Below are positions 14,763 to 23,215 of a stretch of DNA of 46,172 bases, piece after piece. Source of the stretch: Candidatus Methylacidiphilales bacterium (GTDB lineage Bacteria; Verrucomicrobiota; Verrucomicrobiia; Methylacidiphilales; JAAUTS01); contig JAQTNW010000025.1 of the NCBI GenBank assembly GCA_028713655.1, forward strand, positions 1 to 46,172, read 5' to 3'. The notes below the pieces were generated by a model, which saw nothing but the letters and a program-made list of their open reading frames with translations, made no database searches and was not told the DNA's origin. The translations under genes were made by a program, and so were the position numbers. How positions within the stretch are numbered: the first letter of the stretch is position 1; each line of letters opens with the position of its first letter.

Positions 14763-15074
14763 ATGACAGCCCAACCGCGCGACATTCAGATCATCGGTTG
14801 CGAATTGGCCATTCGCTGGTCGGACGGTCACGAGTCGTTTTTCCCCCTGGATAAACTCCGCCGCGCTTGTCCCTGTGCCGCCTGCTCCGGAGAGCCGGAT
14901 GTCACCGGAAAGGTTTTCAAACCATCCGTCCAATACAACGAAAAGAGTTTTGATGTCACCGCCCTGGATTTTGTGGGCGGCTACGCCATCCAACCCCGTT
15001 GGGCCGACGGCCACAGCACGGGCCTTTATTCCTGGAGTTACCTGTTGAACCTCGAAAAGCAGCTTGCAACCTGA
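14763..15074 (+). CDS. DUF971 domain protein (GBBH-like N-terminal domain)
   Basis: A 103-residue protein with the DUF971 signature: LAIRWSDGHESFFPLDKLRRACPC, then AACSGEP and the Trp-rich end FVGGYAIQPRWADGHSTGLY. The family is related to the N-terminal domain of gamma-butyrobetaine hydroxylase and has conserved cysteines (RACPCAAC) that may bind metal. The ATG at 14763 is chosen because the domain begins there. It is first of three genes with 6-base and -4-base gaps, next to a dihydropteroate-synthase-like gene and an SDR gene. DUF971 proteins are often near Fe-S or cofactor genes, but no fixed role is known. Confidence 0.85.
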   Translation: MTAQPRDIQIIGCELAIRWSDGHESFFPLDKLRRACPCAACSGEPDVTGKVFKPSVQYNEKSFDVTALDFVGGYAIQPRWADGHSTGLYSWSYLLNLEKQLAT

Positions 15075-15080
15075 ACCGCC

Positions 15081-15968
15081 ATGCTGGATTTGGATTATCT
15101 GCATCGTCTCCGGGAACAATACGCCGACGCCCTCCACGCTCCGGTGGCCGGGTTCCAACTGCGCGGCAAATCCTTTCCCAACTCCGGCGTCCCCAACCTC
15201 ATGGGCGTTGTCAATCTTTCCCCCGATTCCTGGTATCGGGAAAGCGTTTGCCTTTCCACCGCACAGGCCATCCGCCGCGGACAACGCCTGGCCGCCGAAG
15301 GAGCCGACATCATTGACATCGGCGCCGAGTCCACGATTCTGAATGCAAAGACCGTCGATGAATCCGCGCAAACAAACGCCCTGCTGCCCGTCATTCAAGA
15401 GCTCAGCGAGGCCGGCATTCTTGTGTCGGCGGAAACCTATCACCCGGCCGTGGCGGAGGCCTGCCTGAAGGCGGGCGCGGCCGTATTGAATCTGACTGGT
15501 ATTGAAGCTTCCAAAGACATCTATCGGCAGGTTGCGGATTACGATGCCGGAGTCATTATTTGTTATATGCAGGGAAAGAATGTCCGCAACGTGGGTGATT
15601 TTCAACTGGCAGAGGATCATACCCGAGCCCTGCTGGACTATTTTTCCAGACAGATTGAACTGGCAGTGAAATCGGGCGTGAAACGGATTTGGATCGATCC
15701 CGGCCTTGGGTTCTATTACAAAAACCTGCAGGACAGCGCCACGCGGGTGCGCTACCAGATGCAAACATTCCTCAACACGTTCCGGCTGCGCAAGCTGGGC
15801 TGGCCCACCTGCCACGCCTTGCCGCATGCGTTTGAATATTTTGAGGACGAAGTGCGCAGCGCCGAGGCGTTCTTCGCCGTCCTGGCTGTGCTCGGCAAAA
15901 CCAATTTGCTGCGCACGCATGAGATCGGCAAAGTGGCCGGGGTCGTCCGCACCCTGGATGTCCTATGA
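15081..15968 (+). CDS. Divergent dihydropteroate-synthase-like pterin-binding protein
   Basis: A 295-residue TIM-barrel protein. Several DHPS positions are kept: MGVVNLSPDSW (Asn45), GADIIDIGAEST (Asp79), LNLTG (Asn137), IWIDPGLGF (Asp206) and LRTHEIGK near the end. Others are changed: GGESTRP becomes GAESTILN, VDTY-type becomes SAETYHP (Asp to Glu), the Asp after the LN of the INDV motif is Leu, and the SRK lysine/arginine loop is not recognisable. Canonical DHPS joins a pterin pyrophosphate to 4-aminobenzoate; this one keeps a pterin-like pocket but has lost the ESTRP loop that helps position the second substrate. It may act on another pterin or another acceptor. It overlaps the SDR gene by 4 bases. 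Confidence 0.8.
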   Translation: MLDLDYLHRLREQYADALHAPVAGFQLRGKSFPNSGVPNLMGVVNLSPDSWYRESVCLSTAQAIRRGQRLAAEGADIIDIGAESTILNAKTVDESAQTNALLPVIQELSEAGILVSAETYHPAVAEACLKAGAAVLNLTGIEASKDIYRQVADYDAGVIICYMQGKNVRNVGDFQLAEDHTRALLDYFSRQIELAVKSGVKRIWIDPGLGFYYKNLQDSATRVRYQMQTFLNTFRLRKLGWPTCHALPHAFEYFEDEVRSAEAFFAVLAVLGKTNLLRTHEIGKVAGVVRTLDVL

Positions 15969-16684
15969 AACCGGTGGCGCTTATTACGGGGGCCGGACGG
16001 GGCCTGGGAAGCGGTCTGGCCAAACGCCTGGCGCAAAGCGGATTTGCCGTGGCCCTGCATTATTTCAGCAGTGAAAAAACAGCCATCAGGCTCGCTGAAG
16101 CAATCCGTGCTGCCGGGAGCGAAACCTCGACATTTCAAGCCGACCTCACCCGGGAAAGCGAAGCCATCCGCCTGATAGACGAAGTCGCCGGGCGCTTTGG
16201 CCGGATCGACGTCCTTATCAACAACTCCGGGGTCTATCATGCGAAGTCCCTGCAGGAACTGACTGAAAAGGAATGGTTCGAAGGCATACACAGCACGGCC
16301 ACGGCGGCCTTTTTTACGACCCGCGCAGCGTTGCCTTATCTGAGGAAGTCCGGGAACGGACGGGTCATTAACATCGGCGATTCCAGTTGCGACAGGGCCG
16401 GAGCCCGGGATTTGTCGATGGGTTATCATATCGGCAAAACCGGCGTCTATATGCTGACCCGCACTTTCGCTCGGGAAGAAGCGCGGCATCAAGTCACCGT
16501 GAACATGGTTTCACCCGGTTACCTGGAAAACAGCCAGAAGTTGCCCAATCTTTCCACCATACCCGCAGGCCGCCCCGGCACCTTTGACGACATCTGGAAT
16601 GCGGTGGAATTTCTCCTCAAATCCGAAAACGGCTATCTGACCGGCAGCAATCTCATCCTCAGCGGCGGCTGGAACCTTCGCTGA
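15965..16684 (+). CDS. Short-chain dehydrogenase, pteridine-reductase-like
   Basis: A 239-residue classical SDR. The NAD(P)-binding TGAGRGLG lies at 8-15, NNSGVYH at 86-92, active Ser around 140-141 (IGDSS), and Tyr154/Lys158 in GYHIGKTGVY. The ending LILSGGWNLR is the usual SDR tail. The TGAGRGLGSGLAKRLAQSGF start and the ALHYFSS strand resemble FolM/pteridine reductases, which make tetrahydropterins. The gene overlaps the DHPS-like gene (ATGA), which favours a shared pterin pathway. A fatty-acid-type 3-oxoacyl reductase is the alternative. Confidence 0.82.
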   Translation: MKPVALITGAGRGLGSGLAKRLAQSGFAVALHYFSSEKTAIRLAEAIRAAGSETSTFQADLTRESEAIRLIDEVAGRFGRIDVLINNSGVYHAKSLQELTEKEWFEGIHSTATAAFFTTRAALPYLRKSGNGRVINIGDSSCDRAGARDLSMGYHIGKTGVYMLTRTFAREEARHQVTVNMVSPGYLENSQKLPNLSTIPAGRPGTFDDIWNAVEFLLKSENGYLTGSNLILSGGWNLR

Positions 16685-16719
16685 TTCCAAACGCATATCC
16701 CCGCACTTAAATCCCGGAT

Positions 16720-17511
16720 TCAGGGAGATTTTTCGTACTCTATCGCGGCAGAGTTATCCACTCTGTAAACAACCTTGGATATTCGAGCACCCCTGCGATA
16801 GGCGTCCACGGATTGCAGGAGAATGGTTTCAGGCGCGGAATGCGTGGTCAGGCCAGGGGTCAGAATCCACTTGGGCTCCTTCGTCTCCGGTTTGTAGAGC
16901 AGCGTGGAATTGGTGAGCGCACCGGAGCTTAGAAGTATATCCAGATTGTCCGGATAAACACCGCCATGACCATTGGCATAAGAAGACAAAACAATTCCGA
17001 CTTGCCGTATCTCCGTCATGGCCCGCACTTGCCTGGCGCTCTCCATGGCGCCATTGACCGCGGGAATCGCCAAACCCACCAGGATAGCGGTCATAAACAT
17101 GGAGCAACCCCCGAGGCATATTCCTGCAATCGCCATGCCTTTGCCTTGCAATGCGTGATTTTTATTTATTTTGTTCAGGGCCAAAATTCCAAAAATGACA
17201 GCAGGAATGCCTGACAAAAGCCCGAGACAAAAACTGGTGCATCCGAGTATAAGCGACGCGGTGGCAAGTCCGCTGGTTTTCCCGGAGGAAGTTTCAGGAG
17301 ACCGCTGCGATGAGGAGGCCGGCATCTGTGACGGTTGCGGCGGCACGGGCGGCGTGAACAAGTCCGCGTATCGTTTCCACTCTTGAGATCCAGCTTGCGC
17401 AACCAGGGAGTCATTCTGCAAAATTCCGCTGGCATGCAATTTTTTGAGTTCTTCCAGATTTACAGGTCCCTGCACCTGCTGTTGCGCATCCAGATAATAG
17501 TAGGAGTTCAT
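16720..17511 (-). CDS. GYF-domain / DUF4190 / pseudopilin-like membrane protein
   Basis: A 263-residue protein of three parts. Residues 1-52 are a GYF_2-like domain (YYYLDAQQQVQGPVNLEELK, SQEWKRYADLF). A Pro/Ser-rich linker follows. Residues 80-150 have two or three membrane helices of DUF4190 type (ATASLILGCTSFCLGLLSGI, GKGMAIAGICLGGCSMF). The final part looks like a pseudopilin body without a prepilin cleavage site (NGAMESARQVRAMTEIRQVG, then SYANGHGGVYPDNLDILLSS). Such fusions are seen in Verrucomicrobiota. The role is unknown. It lies alone between the pterin operon and purH. Confidence 0.75.
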   Translation of the reverse strand: MNSYYYLDAQQQVQGPVNLEELKKLHASGILQNDSLVAQAGSQEWKRYADLFTPPVPPQPSQMPASSSQRSPETSSGKTSGLATASLILGCTSFCLGLLSGIPAVIFGILALNKINKNHALQGKGMAIAGICLGGCSMFMTAILVGLAIPAVNGAMESARQVRAMTEIRQVGIVLSSYANGHGGVYPDNLDILLSSGALTNSTLLYKPETKEPKWILTPGLTTHSAPETILLQSVDAYRRGARISKVVYRVDNSAAIEYEKSP

Positions 17512-17556
17512 AAACCCTAACTAACAATTAAATGGAATTATACAAGCGGGAAGATG

Positions 17557-19089
17557 TCAATGCCTGAAATGCCGGCGGCCGGTGAAGATCATCGCCATGC
17601 CGGCCTTGTCCGCCGCTTCCATGACTTCCTTATCCCGCACGCTGCCGCCCGGTTGGATGGCCGCGGTCGCCCCCGCTCCCGCTGCGGCAACAATCCCGTC
17701 CGCAAACGGGAAAAATGCGTCCGACGCAATGGCACTGCCCTTGAGCGAAAGCCCCGCCTCTCCGGCCTTCCAGACGGCGATCTTCGAGGAATCCACGCGC
17801 GACATCTGCCCCGCGCCGATGCCTAACGTTTTACTGGAATCCGCATAGACGATGGCATTGGACTTGACGTGCCGCACCACCTTCCAGCCAAAACGCAGCG
17901 CCTTCATTTCCTCCGTTGTAGGTTGCCGCTTCGTGGCCACTTTCCATGTTGATTCGTCATCGGGCAAGGTGTCACTGTCCTGCACCAGCAGCCCGCCGGG
18001 AACGGAACGGTAGTCGTAAATGTGCCCCGCGCCATGCGGCAGTTTGTTTTCCATAAGCCGCAGGTTTTTCTTTTTCATCAACAGCTCGCGCGCGTCCGGC
18101 GCAAAGTCGGGGGCAATGATGACCTCGCTGAAAATTTCCGAGATCGCCTCCGCCACGGCCATATCCAATGTGCGATTCATGACAATAATGCCGCCGTAAG
18201 GCGCCTGTTTGTCCGTCGCGTAGGCGTGATCCCAGGCTTCGCGCAACGATTTCCCGGTACCGACTCCGCAGGGATTGGTGTGTTTGAGGATCGCCAGGGT
18301 CAGATCGTCAAATTCGTTGATAAGGCCGGCCGCCGCCGAGATGTCGATGATGTTGTTATAAGAAAGCTCCTTGCCGTGGAGTTGGCGGAAGAAATCGTGG
18401 AAGTGCCCGTAAAGTCCGGCCTTTTGATGGGGATTTTCGCCGTAACGCAACGGCTGCCCCAGTCGCCGGAGCAACCCCGAGGTTTCCAGCAAGCCCGAAT
18501 GCTCCGGCTCGGTCCTGCGGGTCAGATAGGTCGCGATCAGATGATCATAGTAGGCGGTATGCCGGAACACCTTGGCGGCCAGCTTTTCGCGCGTCTCGGG
18601 CAATGTATTGCCGTTCTTTGCAATCTCTTCCTGCACACTGGCGTAGTCGGCCGGGTCCACGACAACCGTCACACTGCGATAGTTCTTCGACGCGCTGCGC
18701 AGCATGCTCGGACCGCCGATGTCGATGTTCTCAATCAACTCCTCGTGCTTCACCCCGCTCTTGGCCAGGGTTTGCTCGAAGGGGTACAGATTGACGATGA
18801 CAAGATCGATAGGCTCGATGCCGTGCGCCTGCGCCTGTTTGACATGCTCCGGATTGTCGCGCAAGTGCAACAGTCCGCCATGCACCTTGGGATGCAGGGT
18901 CTTGACCCGGCCATCCATCATTTCCGGGAACCCGGTGAAATCGGATATTTCCCGGGCCGCAATGCCATTTTGCTGCAGCAGCTTTGCCGTCCCGCCCGTG
19001 GAGAGGATTTGGATGTTTTTCGAGGCCAGGAATTTTGCAAATTCCAGCAAGCCGGTTTTGTCGGAGACCGAGATGAGGGCGTTTTTCAT
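17557..19089 (-). CDS. purH: Bifunctional AICAR transformylase / IMP cyclohydrolase
   Basis: A 510-residue enzyme for the last two steps of IMP synthesis. The N-terminal MGS-like cyclohydrolase domain is seen in KNALISVSDKTGLLEFAKFL, STGGTAKLL, ISDFTGFPEMMDGRVKTLHP and HGGLL. The C-terminal transformylase has RYGENPHQKA, ILKHTNPCGVGTG with the catalytic Lys-His, and DAFFPFADGIV; the end is AMIFTGRRHFRH. Length is typical. It follows purM by 77 bases in the same orientation, so they probably form an operon. Confidence 0.97.
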   Translation of the reverse strand: MKNALISVSDKTGLLEFAKFLASKNIQILSTGGTAKLLQQNGIAAREISDFTGFPEMMDGRVKTLHPKVHGGLLHLRDNPEHVKQAQAHGIEPIDLVIVNLYPFEQTLAKSGVKHEELIENIDIGGPSMLRSASKNYRSVTVVVDPADYASVQEEIAKNGNTLPETREKLAAKVFRHTAYYDHLIATYLTRRTEPEHSGLLETSGLLRRLGQPLRYGENPHQKAGLYGHFHDFFRQLHGKELSYNNIIDISAAAGLINEFDDLTLAILKHTNPCGVGTGKSLREAWDHAYATDKQAPYGGIIVMNRTLDMAVAEAISEIFSEVIIAPDFAPDARELLMKKKNLRLMENKLPHGAGHIYDYRSVPGGLLVQDSDTLPDDESTWKVATKRQPTTEEMKALRFGWKVVRHVKSNAIVYADSSKTLGIGAGQMSRVDSSKIAVWKAGEAGLSLKGSAIASDAFFPFADGIVAAAGAGATAAIQPGGSVRDKEVMEAADKAGMAMIFTGRRHFRH

Positions 19090-19166
19090 GAAATCAATTT
19101 TTACAGGAAGGGCGCCAAGTTGGTTCGTTGCGATTCTTCGCGGTCTTCCTGTTTAATTTTTCTTTG

Positions 19167-20198
19167 TTAAAATTTCAACCTGACTTTGCCTTTGCCGGGC
19201 ACAATTTCGCCGATGACGTAGGCCTCGGCTTTGCTGGTGATTTGGGACGCGTCCTTCGCTGAGACAATGGCCACCATGCCGATGCCCATGTTGAAAACCT
19301 GATACAGCTCCTCGCGATCCACTTCACCCTTTTCCTGTAAAAGTCCGAAAAGCGGGGATTGCGGCCAGGTACCGACCCGGATTGCCGCATCGACATTCCT
19401 GGGCAAAATCCGGGGAATGTTATCGATGAAGCCGCCGCCTGTAATGTGGGACAGGCCTTTGAATGTCACCGATTTTTCCAGTTTTTTCAACAGGGGCTGG
19501 TAATTGACGTGCGGCGCCAGCAGGGTTTGGCCCAGCGTGCGCTTGGTTCCCGGAACAAGATCCCCGACCGTCAACTGCAGCTTCCCAAACAAGATTTCGC
19601 GCGCCAGCGAAAACCCGTTGGTGTGCAGGCCCGACGAAGGAAAACCGACGAGCACATCGCCTGACTTGATGGTGGAACCATCTATCGCTTTTTTGCGTTC
19701 GACCACGCCCACGATCGTGCCGACGAGATCGTAGTCTTCGCCATGATACACACCGGGCATCTGCGCGGTTTCGCCGCCGATCAGCGCGCAGCCGGCTTCC
19801 TTGCACGCCTTGGCCAGGCCGGCGAGGACTTCGTTAAAAACCTTGGGGTCAAGTTTTCCTGTCCCGATGTAATCGAGAAAAAACAGCGGCTCGGCCCCCA
19901 CCACCGCGATGTCGTTGACGCAATGGTTGACCAAGTCGATGCCGATTGTGTCATGTCGGCCCAGCATGGCGGCCACCTTCAGTTTGGTGCCGACGCCATC
20001 AATGCTGCTGACCAGCACCGGGTCTTTGAAGCCATTGAATCCGGCGCGGAACAAGCCGCCGAAGCCGCCGATTTTGCTGAGCACCTCGGGTCGATGGGTG
20101 GAGGCAATCCGGGCGCCGATGCCGGATTTGACTTTGTTCCCGAGGTCGATGTCCACGCCCGCGGCGGCGTAGGCTTTTTTGGATTTGGCTTGGCTCAT
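19167..20198 (-). CDS. purM: Phosphoribosylformylglycinamidine cyclo-ligase (AIR synthetase)
   Basis: A 343-residue ATP-dependent enzyme making 5-aminoimidazole ribonucleotide from FGAM. Motifs are DGVGTKLKVA, VNHCVNDIAVVGAEPLFFLD, YIGTGKLDP, LIGGETAQMPGVY, GLHTNGFSLAR and LSHITGGGFIDNIPRILP. The start is ATG at 20198 (MSQAKSKKAYAAAGVDIDLG), with the AIRS core beginning within 20 residues. It is followed by purH in the same purine pathway; the intervening enzymes are not in this window. Confidence 0.97.
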   Translation of the reverse strand: MSQAKSKKAYAAAGVDIDLGNKVKSGIGARIASTHRPEVLSKIGGFGGLFRAGFNGFKDPVLVSSIDGVGTKLKVAAMLGRHDTIGIDLVNHCVNDIAVVGAEPLFFLDYIGTGKLDPKVFNEVLAGLAKACKEAGCALIGGETAQMPGVYHGEDYDLVGTIVGVVERKKAIDGSTIKSGDVLVGFPSSGLHTNGFSLAREILFGKLQLTVGDLVPGTKRTLGQTLLAPHVNYQPLLKKLEKSVTFKGLSHITGGGFIDNIPRILPRNVDAAIRVGTWPQSPLFGLLQEKGEVDREELYQVFNMGIGMVAIVSAKDASQITSKAEAYVIGEIVPGKGKVRLKF

Positions 20199-20569
20199 GG
20201 AGGCAACGATTTAACAGCGAAGGGCACAAGAGAGGCAAAGAAAATCGTTGAAATCTGGCAAGAAACAGGAATAGCCGGGAATGGACAATGTGTATCTTAT
20301 CCCACAGGCATAGCTGCATGGCACCTTGCGGGGGGGGGCAAAAGGGAAACGACGCTTAAGTCACCAAACCGATCCCTTATTTTTTACAGAATTGTGATAA
20401 AAATGCCATTCCTGCGTTAAATACACAGCCTTGAATTCTCATGAATAAAAACCTGAGGTTTCATGCTTAAGCCAAGTTTTGCCGCCAATCATCCATTCCC
20501 TCCGCTTTATTATCGACCTGACTCACGCATGTCCAACGAGTCCCAAACCATGGGACACGGCACACCGCC
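20199..20569. other. Intergenic region between purM and the DUF4258 gene
   Basis: 371 bases with no gene. It has CAGCGAAGGGCACAAGAGAG (CRCAGAG-type repeat near 20215), a run of nine G at 20320-20328, a small dyad AAACC-tga-GGTTT near 20450, and GTCCC-aaaccat-GGGAC at 20540-20556, 14 bases before the DUF4258 ATG, which could be an operator for that pair. No clear promoter was assigned. Confidence 0.55.
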
Positions 20570-20830
20570 ATGAACTATGAACTTTCAAAACATGTTCAAA
20601 AGGAAATGGAACGCCGTGGCATTCCAATGGCCACCCTGCAATCCGTTTTGGCCTCACCCAATCAAAAAGTACCTGAATACGGAAGCATAATGTGCTATCA
20701 ATCCAAAGTGGACATTAACCAGAAGCCGTATTTGTTGCGGGTGATGGTGAATGAAACCGTGGCCCCGCCCAAAGTAGTGACAGTTTATCGAACAAGCAAA
20801 ATCGGCAAGTACTGGAACACAGCAATATGA
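20570..20830 (+). CDS. DUF4258-family protein (RelE/BrnT-like toxin candidate)
   Basis: An 86-residue protein: YELSKHVQKEMERRGIPMAT, then a DNQK-like loop, and VTVYRTSKIGKYW at the end. This is the DUF4258 pattern, a small fold distantly related to RelE-like mRNA-cleaving toxins. The gene overlaps the next by 4 bases (ATGA), and DUF4258 with DUF2283 is a frequent pairing suspected to be a toxin-antitoxin or stress module. Toxicity is not established. A dyad of GTCCC/GGGAC just upstream could bind a repressor. Confidence 0.75.
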   Translation: MNYELSKHVQKEMERRGIPMATLQSVLASPNQKVPEYGSIMCYQSKVDINQKPYLLRVMVNETVAPPKVVTVYRTSKIGKYWNTAI

Positions 20831-21024
20831 AAGTGACCTACGATCCTGAAGTGGATGTTTTGCGCATCCTTTTTCGTGATGCGCCAATAGAAGAGAGTAA
20901 CGAGGACAAGCCAGGTGTGATCCTCGACTATGATAAGGAAGGCAACATTATCGGAATCGAAGTCCTCAATGCTTCACAGAGGATTGAAAATCCACGCAAG
21001 GTGGATTACGCTGTGACGGCATAA
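20827..21024 (+). CDS. DUF2283-family protein
   Basis: A 65-residue protein: MKVTYDPEVDVLRILFRDAP, then an acidic bend EESNEDKPGVILDYDKEGNI and IGIEVLNASQRIENP. This matches the DUF2283 family, in which the VDxLYI-like strand and the ILDYDxxGxIVGIEIL core are typical. It overlaps the DUF4258 gene. By position it would be the antitoxin of the pair, although it has no obvious DNA-binding domain. Function is unproven. Confidence 0.8.
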   Translation: MKVTYDPEVDVLRILFRDAPIEESNEDKPGVILDYDKEGNIIGIEVLNASQRIENPRKVDYAVTA

Positions 21025-21095
21025 CGTCGTCACGCAAGTAAAATGCTGTTGGTAAGGGGCTCATTTTTTGAAATCCGTTCTTGTGATATCTTCAT

Positions 21096-22235
21096 TTAAC
21101 TCTCCGGCGATTCCAACTGCAGTTTCGACTCTCCATCCCGTAGTTTGAGGATGGTTTTGTCAAAACGGTCCAGGTCGCGGCCGGCCTTTGTGTAGTCGTC
21201 CTGGGCCTGCTGGAGGCGCTGGCCGATCTTGCCGAAATCCTCCCTAAAATTCTGGAAATGGCGGTCCATGTCCTGGATGCCTTTGATCAGGGCCTTGGCG
21301 TTTTCCTGCATTTCATAGCCCCGGAACGCCAGGGCCACGGCATACAACGTTGCGGCCAGGGTGTTGGGCGAAACCACGCTGATTTTCACCTTCCGGCAAT
21401 GTTCGATCAACTCGGGCTGCTTCAAAATTTCGTAATACAGGCTTTCGCTGGGTACAAAAAGGAAGGCCTGGTCGGCAGTGCCGAGATCCGGCCGCACATA
21501 TTTTTTTGAAATGTCCGAGGCCATGGCCTTGAGCACGGCGCCCAGTTCCTTCCGCGCAATTTCCTGCGCGGCCTCGTCGCGCGCATCGTTGAGCAACGCG
21601 GCAATGCGGTCCTTTGGGAACTTGGCGTCGATGCAAAGCCGCAAGTCCTTGATGTGGATGGAAGCGTCGGGTTGCAGTCCCTCGGCAATGCGCGGCTGCC
21701 ACTCGTAGGAGCCCTGCGGCAGAATGTCCTGGAGCAGTTTTTCCAGCGCCGTCTCTCCAAAGTTCCCCTGCAACTTGGGCGAGGCCAGGATGTGGTTCAG
21801 TTCGCTGACCTGCTGGCTGACCCTGAGCATTTGGTCGGCGCTCGATTTCATGTCGCCCAGGCTTTTCGACATATCCTTGAACGCGGAAAAGTTCTGCTCC
21901 AGGTTTTCCTGCAGGCGGCGTTCGACGTTCGCACGGATTTCCTGCAACCGCTCGCCGGTCTGGACCTGGAGCGACTCAAAACGCTTTTCCATTAGAATCG
22001 ACTGATTTGTCAGGGAGTCGCCAATGCTCTTGCGCAGCAGCTCGGCGTTGGCGGTGTTGAAGTCGCGGAAGTCGGTTTTTTGGTCGCCCAGGCTTTTTTG
22101 GAGAAGTTCGCGGAGTTCCGAGACCTGGCGGCCCTGGTTTTCCCGCAGGCCGGGGCCGAGTCGGAACTGCAGGATCAACAGGGCAATCAGCCCGGCCAGG
22201 ACCAAAACGAGAAGAGTAATCGCCGCGAATTCCAT
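21096..22235 (-). CDS. rmuC: RmuC-family DNA recombination protein
   Basis: A 379-residue protein with an N-terminal membrane helix (AITLLVLVLAGLIALLILQF), a long coiled coil (about residues 30-150), and the RmuC nuclease-like domain (LQGNFGETALEKLLQDILPQ, IDAKFPKD, KKYVRPDLGTADQAFLFVPS, VVSPNTLAATLYAVAL). The GNFGE, DAKFP and FVPSE motifs recall PD-(D/E)XK-type folds. Family members limit inversions between short repeats in E. coli. A helix-rich tail follows the domain. It is divergent from the transglutaminase gene. Confidence 0.95.
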   Translation of the reverse strand: MEFAAITLLVLVLAGLIALLILQFRLGPGLRENQGRQVSELRELLQKSLGDQKTDFRDFNTANAELLRKSIGDSLTNQSILMEKRFESLQVQTGERLQEIRANVERRLQENLEQNFSAFKDMSKSLGDMKSSADQMLRVSQQVSELNHILASPKLQGNFGETALEKLLQDILPQGSYEWQPRIAEGLQPDASIHIKDLRLCIDAKFPKDRIAALLNDARDEAAQEIARKELGAVLKAMASDISKKYVRPDLGTADQAFLFVPSESLYYEILKQPELIEHCRKVKISVVSPNTLAATLYAVALAFRGYEMQENAKALIKGIQDMDRHFQNFREDFGKIGQRLQQAQDDYTKAGRDLDRFDKTILKLRDGESKLQLESPES

Positions 22236-22348
22236 ACATCAATCCTAGCCTGCTTATCTCACACGCGTCATGAGAATTCTCTCCTTTGATTTTTTGCTCG
22301 TACTGAAGCCATCCGGCCTCCAGAATTGCAGGTTCACGGAATCCCGCC

Positions 22349-23215
22349 ATGTATTTGCTGAAAATTTCCCACTGCACAGTTTACGAATACTCCACTCCGG
22401 TCCAGCTTTTGACCCACAAGCTGTATGTCCGGCCTCGCGGCGGCCACGATATCCGCATTCAATCCTCACTGTTGGAAATTGCCCCTGCCGGACGGATCCG
22501 GTGGCAGCGCGATATCTACAGCAATAGCATGGCACTGGTGGATTTTCCGGAAAAGACAAGCCGGCTTTCCATTCTCAGCGAAGCGGTGGTGGAACATTAT
22601 GAAACTGCCCCGCTGGATTTCCGGGTGGCGGACGAGGCGGCGATTTTTCCGTTTGCCTTTGATCCATCGGAACGGATCGATTTGATCCCGTATGAGATTC
22701 CCTGTTTTCCAAGCGACACAAGATTAATGCAGGAATGGGTGCAACAGTTTTGGAAGCAGGGCACCTTTCAGGAAACGTACGCATTGCTGGACCGGATGAA
22801 CAAAAAGATCGTTTCGGATTTTCGCTATCAAATGCGGGAGGAACCGGGCGTGCAAAGCCCGGCCGAAACCATCCAAAAGCGGTCGGGTTCCTGCCGCGAT
22901 TTTTCCACGCTCTTCATCGAGGCCTGCCGTTATCTCGGGCTGCCGGCGCGTTTTGTCAGCGGATATCTTCACTGTCCCGCACAGGTGCCTGGCTATGGCT
23001 CAACGCATGCGTGGTCGGAGGTCTATCTGCCGGGAGCGGGCTGGAAGGGGTTTGATTCCACCAGCGGCCAGGTGGTCGGGCAGGACCACATCGCCACCGC
23101 TGTCAGCCGCCGGCCGGAGGACATTCCTCCTGTTTCCGGAACGTTTTTGGGGCCGCAGAATGTGGCCTCCAATATGTCAGTCAAAGTTGATGTGGTGAGA
23201 TTGGGAGAAAATTGA
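22349..23215 (+). CDS. Transglutaminase-like cysteine protease family protein
   Basis: A 288-residue protein. An N-terminal beta domain (MYLLKISHCTVYEYSTPVQL, RPRGGHDIRIQSSLLEIAP) is followed by a transglutaminase core with Cys182 in RSGSCRDFS, His220 in GSTHAWSEVY and Asp236 in GWKGFDSTSG, the full papain-like triad. This combination is the COG1305 type found with peptide-bond or isopeptide activity. It has no signal peptide. Its stop overlaps the ATG of adk (TGATG), so both are likely in one transcript. The substrate is unknown. Confidence 0.9.
   Translation: MYLLKISHCTVYEYSTPVQLLTHKLYVRPRGGHDIRIQSSLLEIAPAGRIRWQRDIYSNSMALVDFPEKTSRLSILSEAVVEHYETAPLDFRVADEAAIFPFAFDPSERIDLIPYEIPCFPSDTRLMQEWVQQFWKQGTFQETYALLDRMNKKIVSDFRYQMREEPGVQSPAETIQKRSGSCRDFSTLFIEACRYLGLPARFVSGYLHCPAQVPGYGSTHAWSEVYLPGAGWKGFDSTSGQVVGQDHIATAVSRRPEDIPPVSGTFLGPQNVASNMSVKVDVVRLGEN

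Noticed and set aside
14751-15920. 389-codon open frame on the minus strand
   Set aside because: Antisense to DUF971 and the DHPS-like gene, both of which have clear motifs.
18022-19170. 382-codon open frame on the plus strand
   Set aside because: Antisense to purH; no domain or protein-like pattern.
20320-20328. Run of nine G
   Set aside because: A single homopolymer between genes, with no start codon or promoter nearby to make phase variation plausible; it may also be a sequencing weak point.
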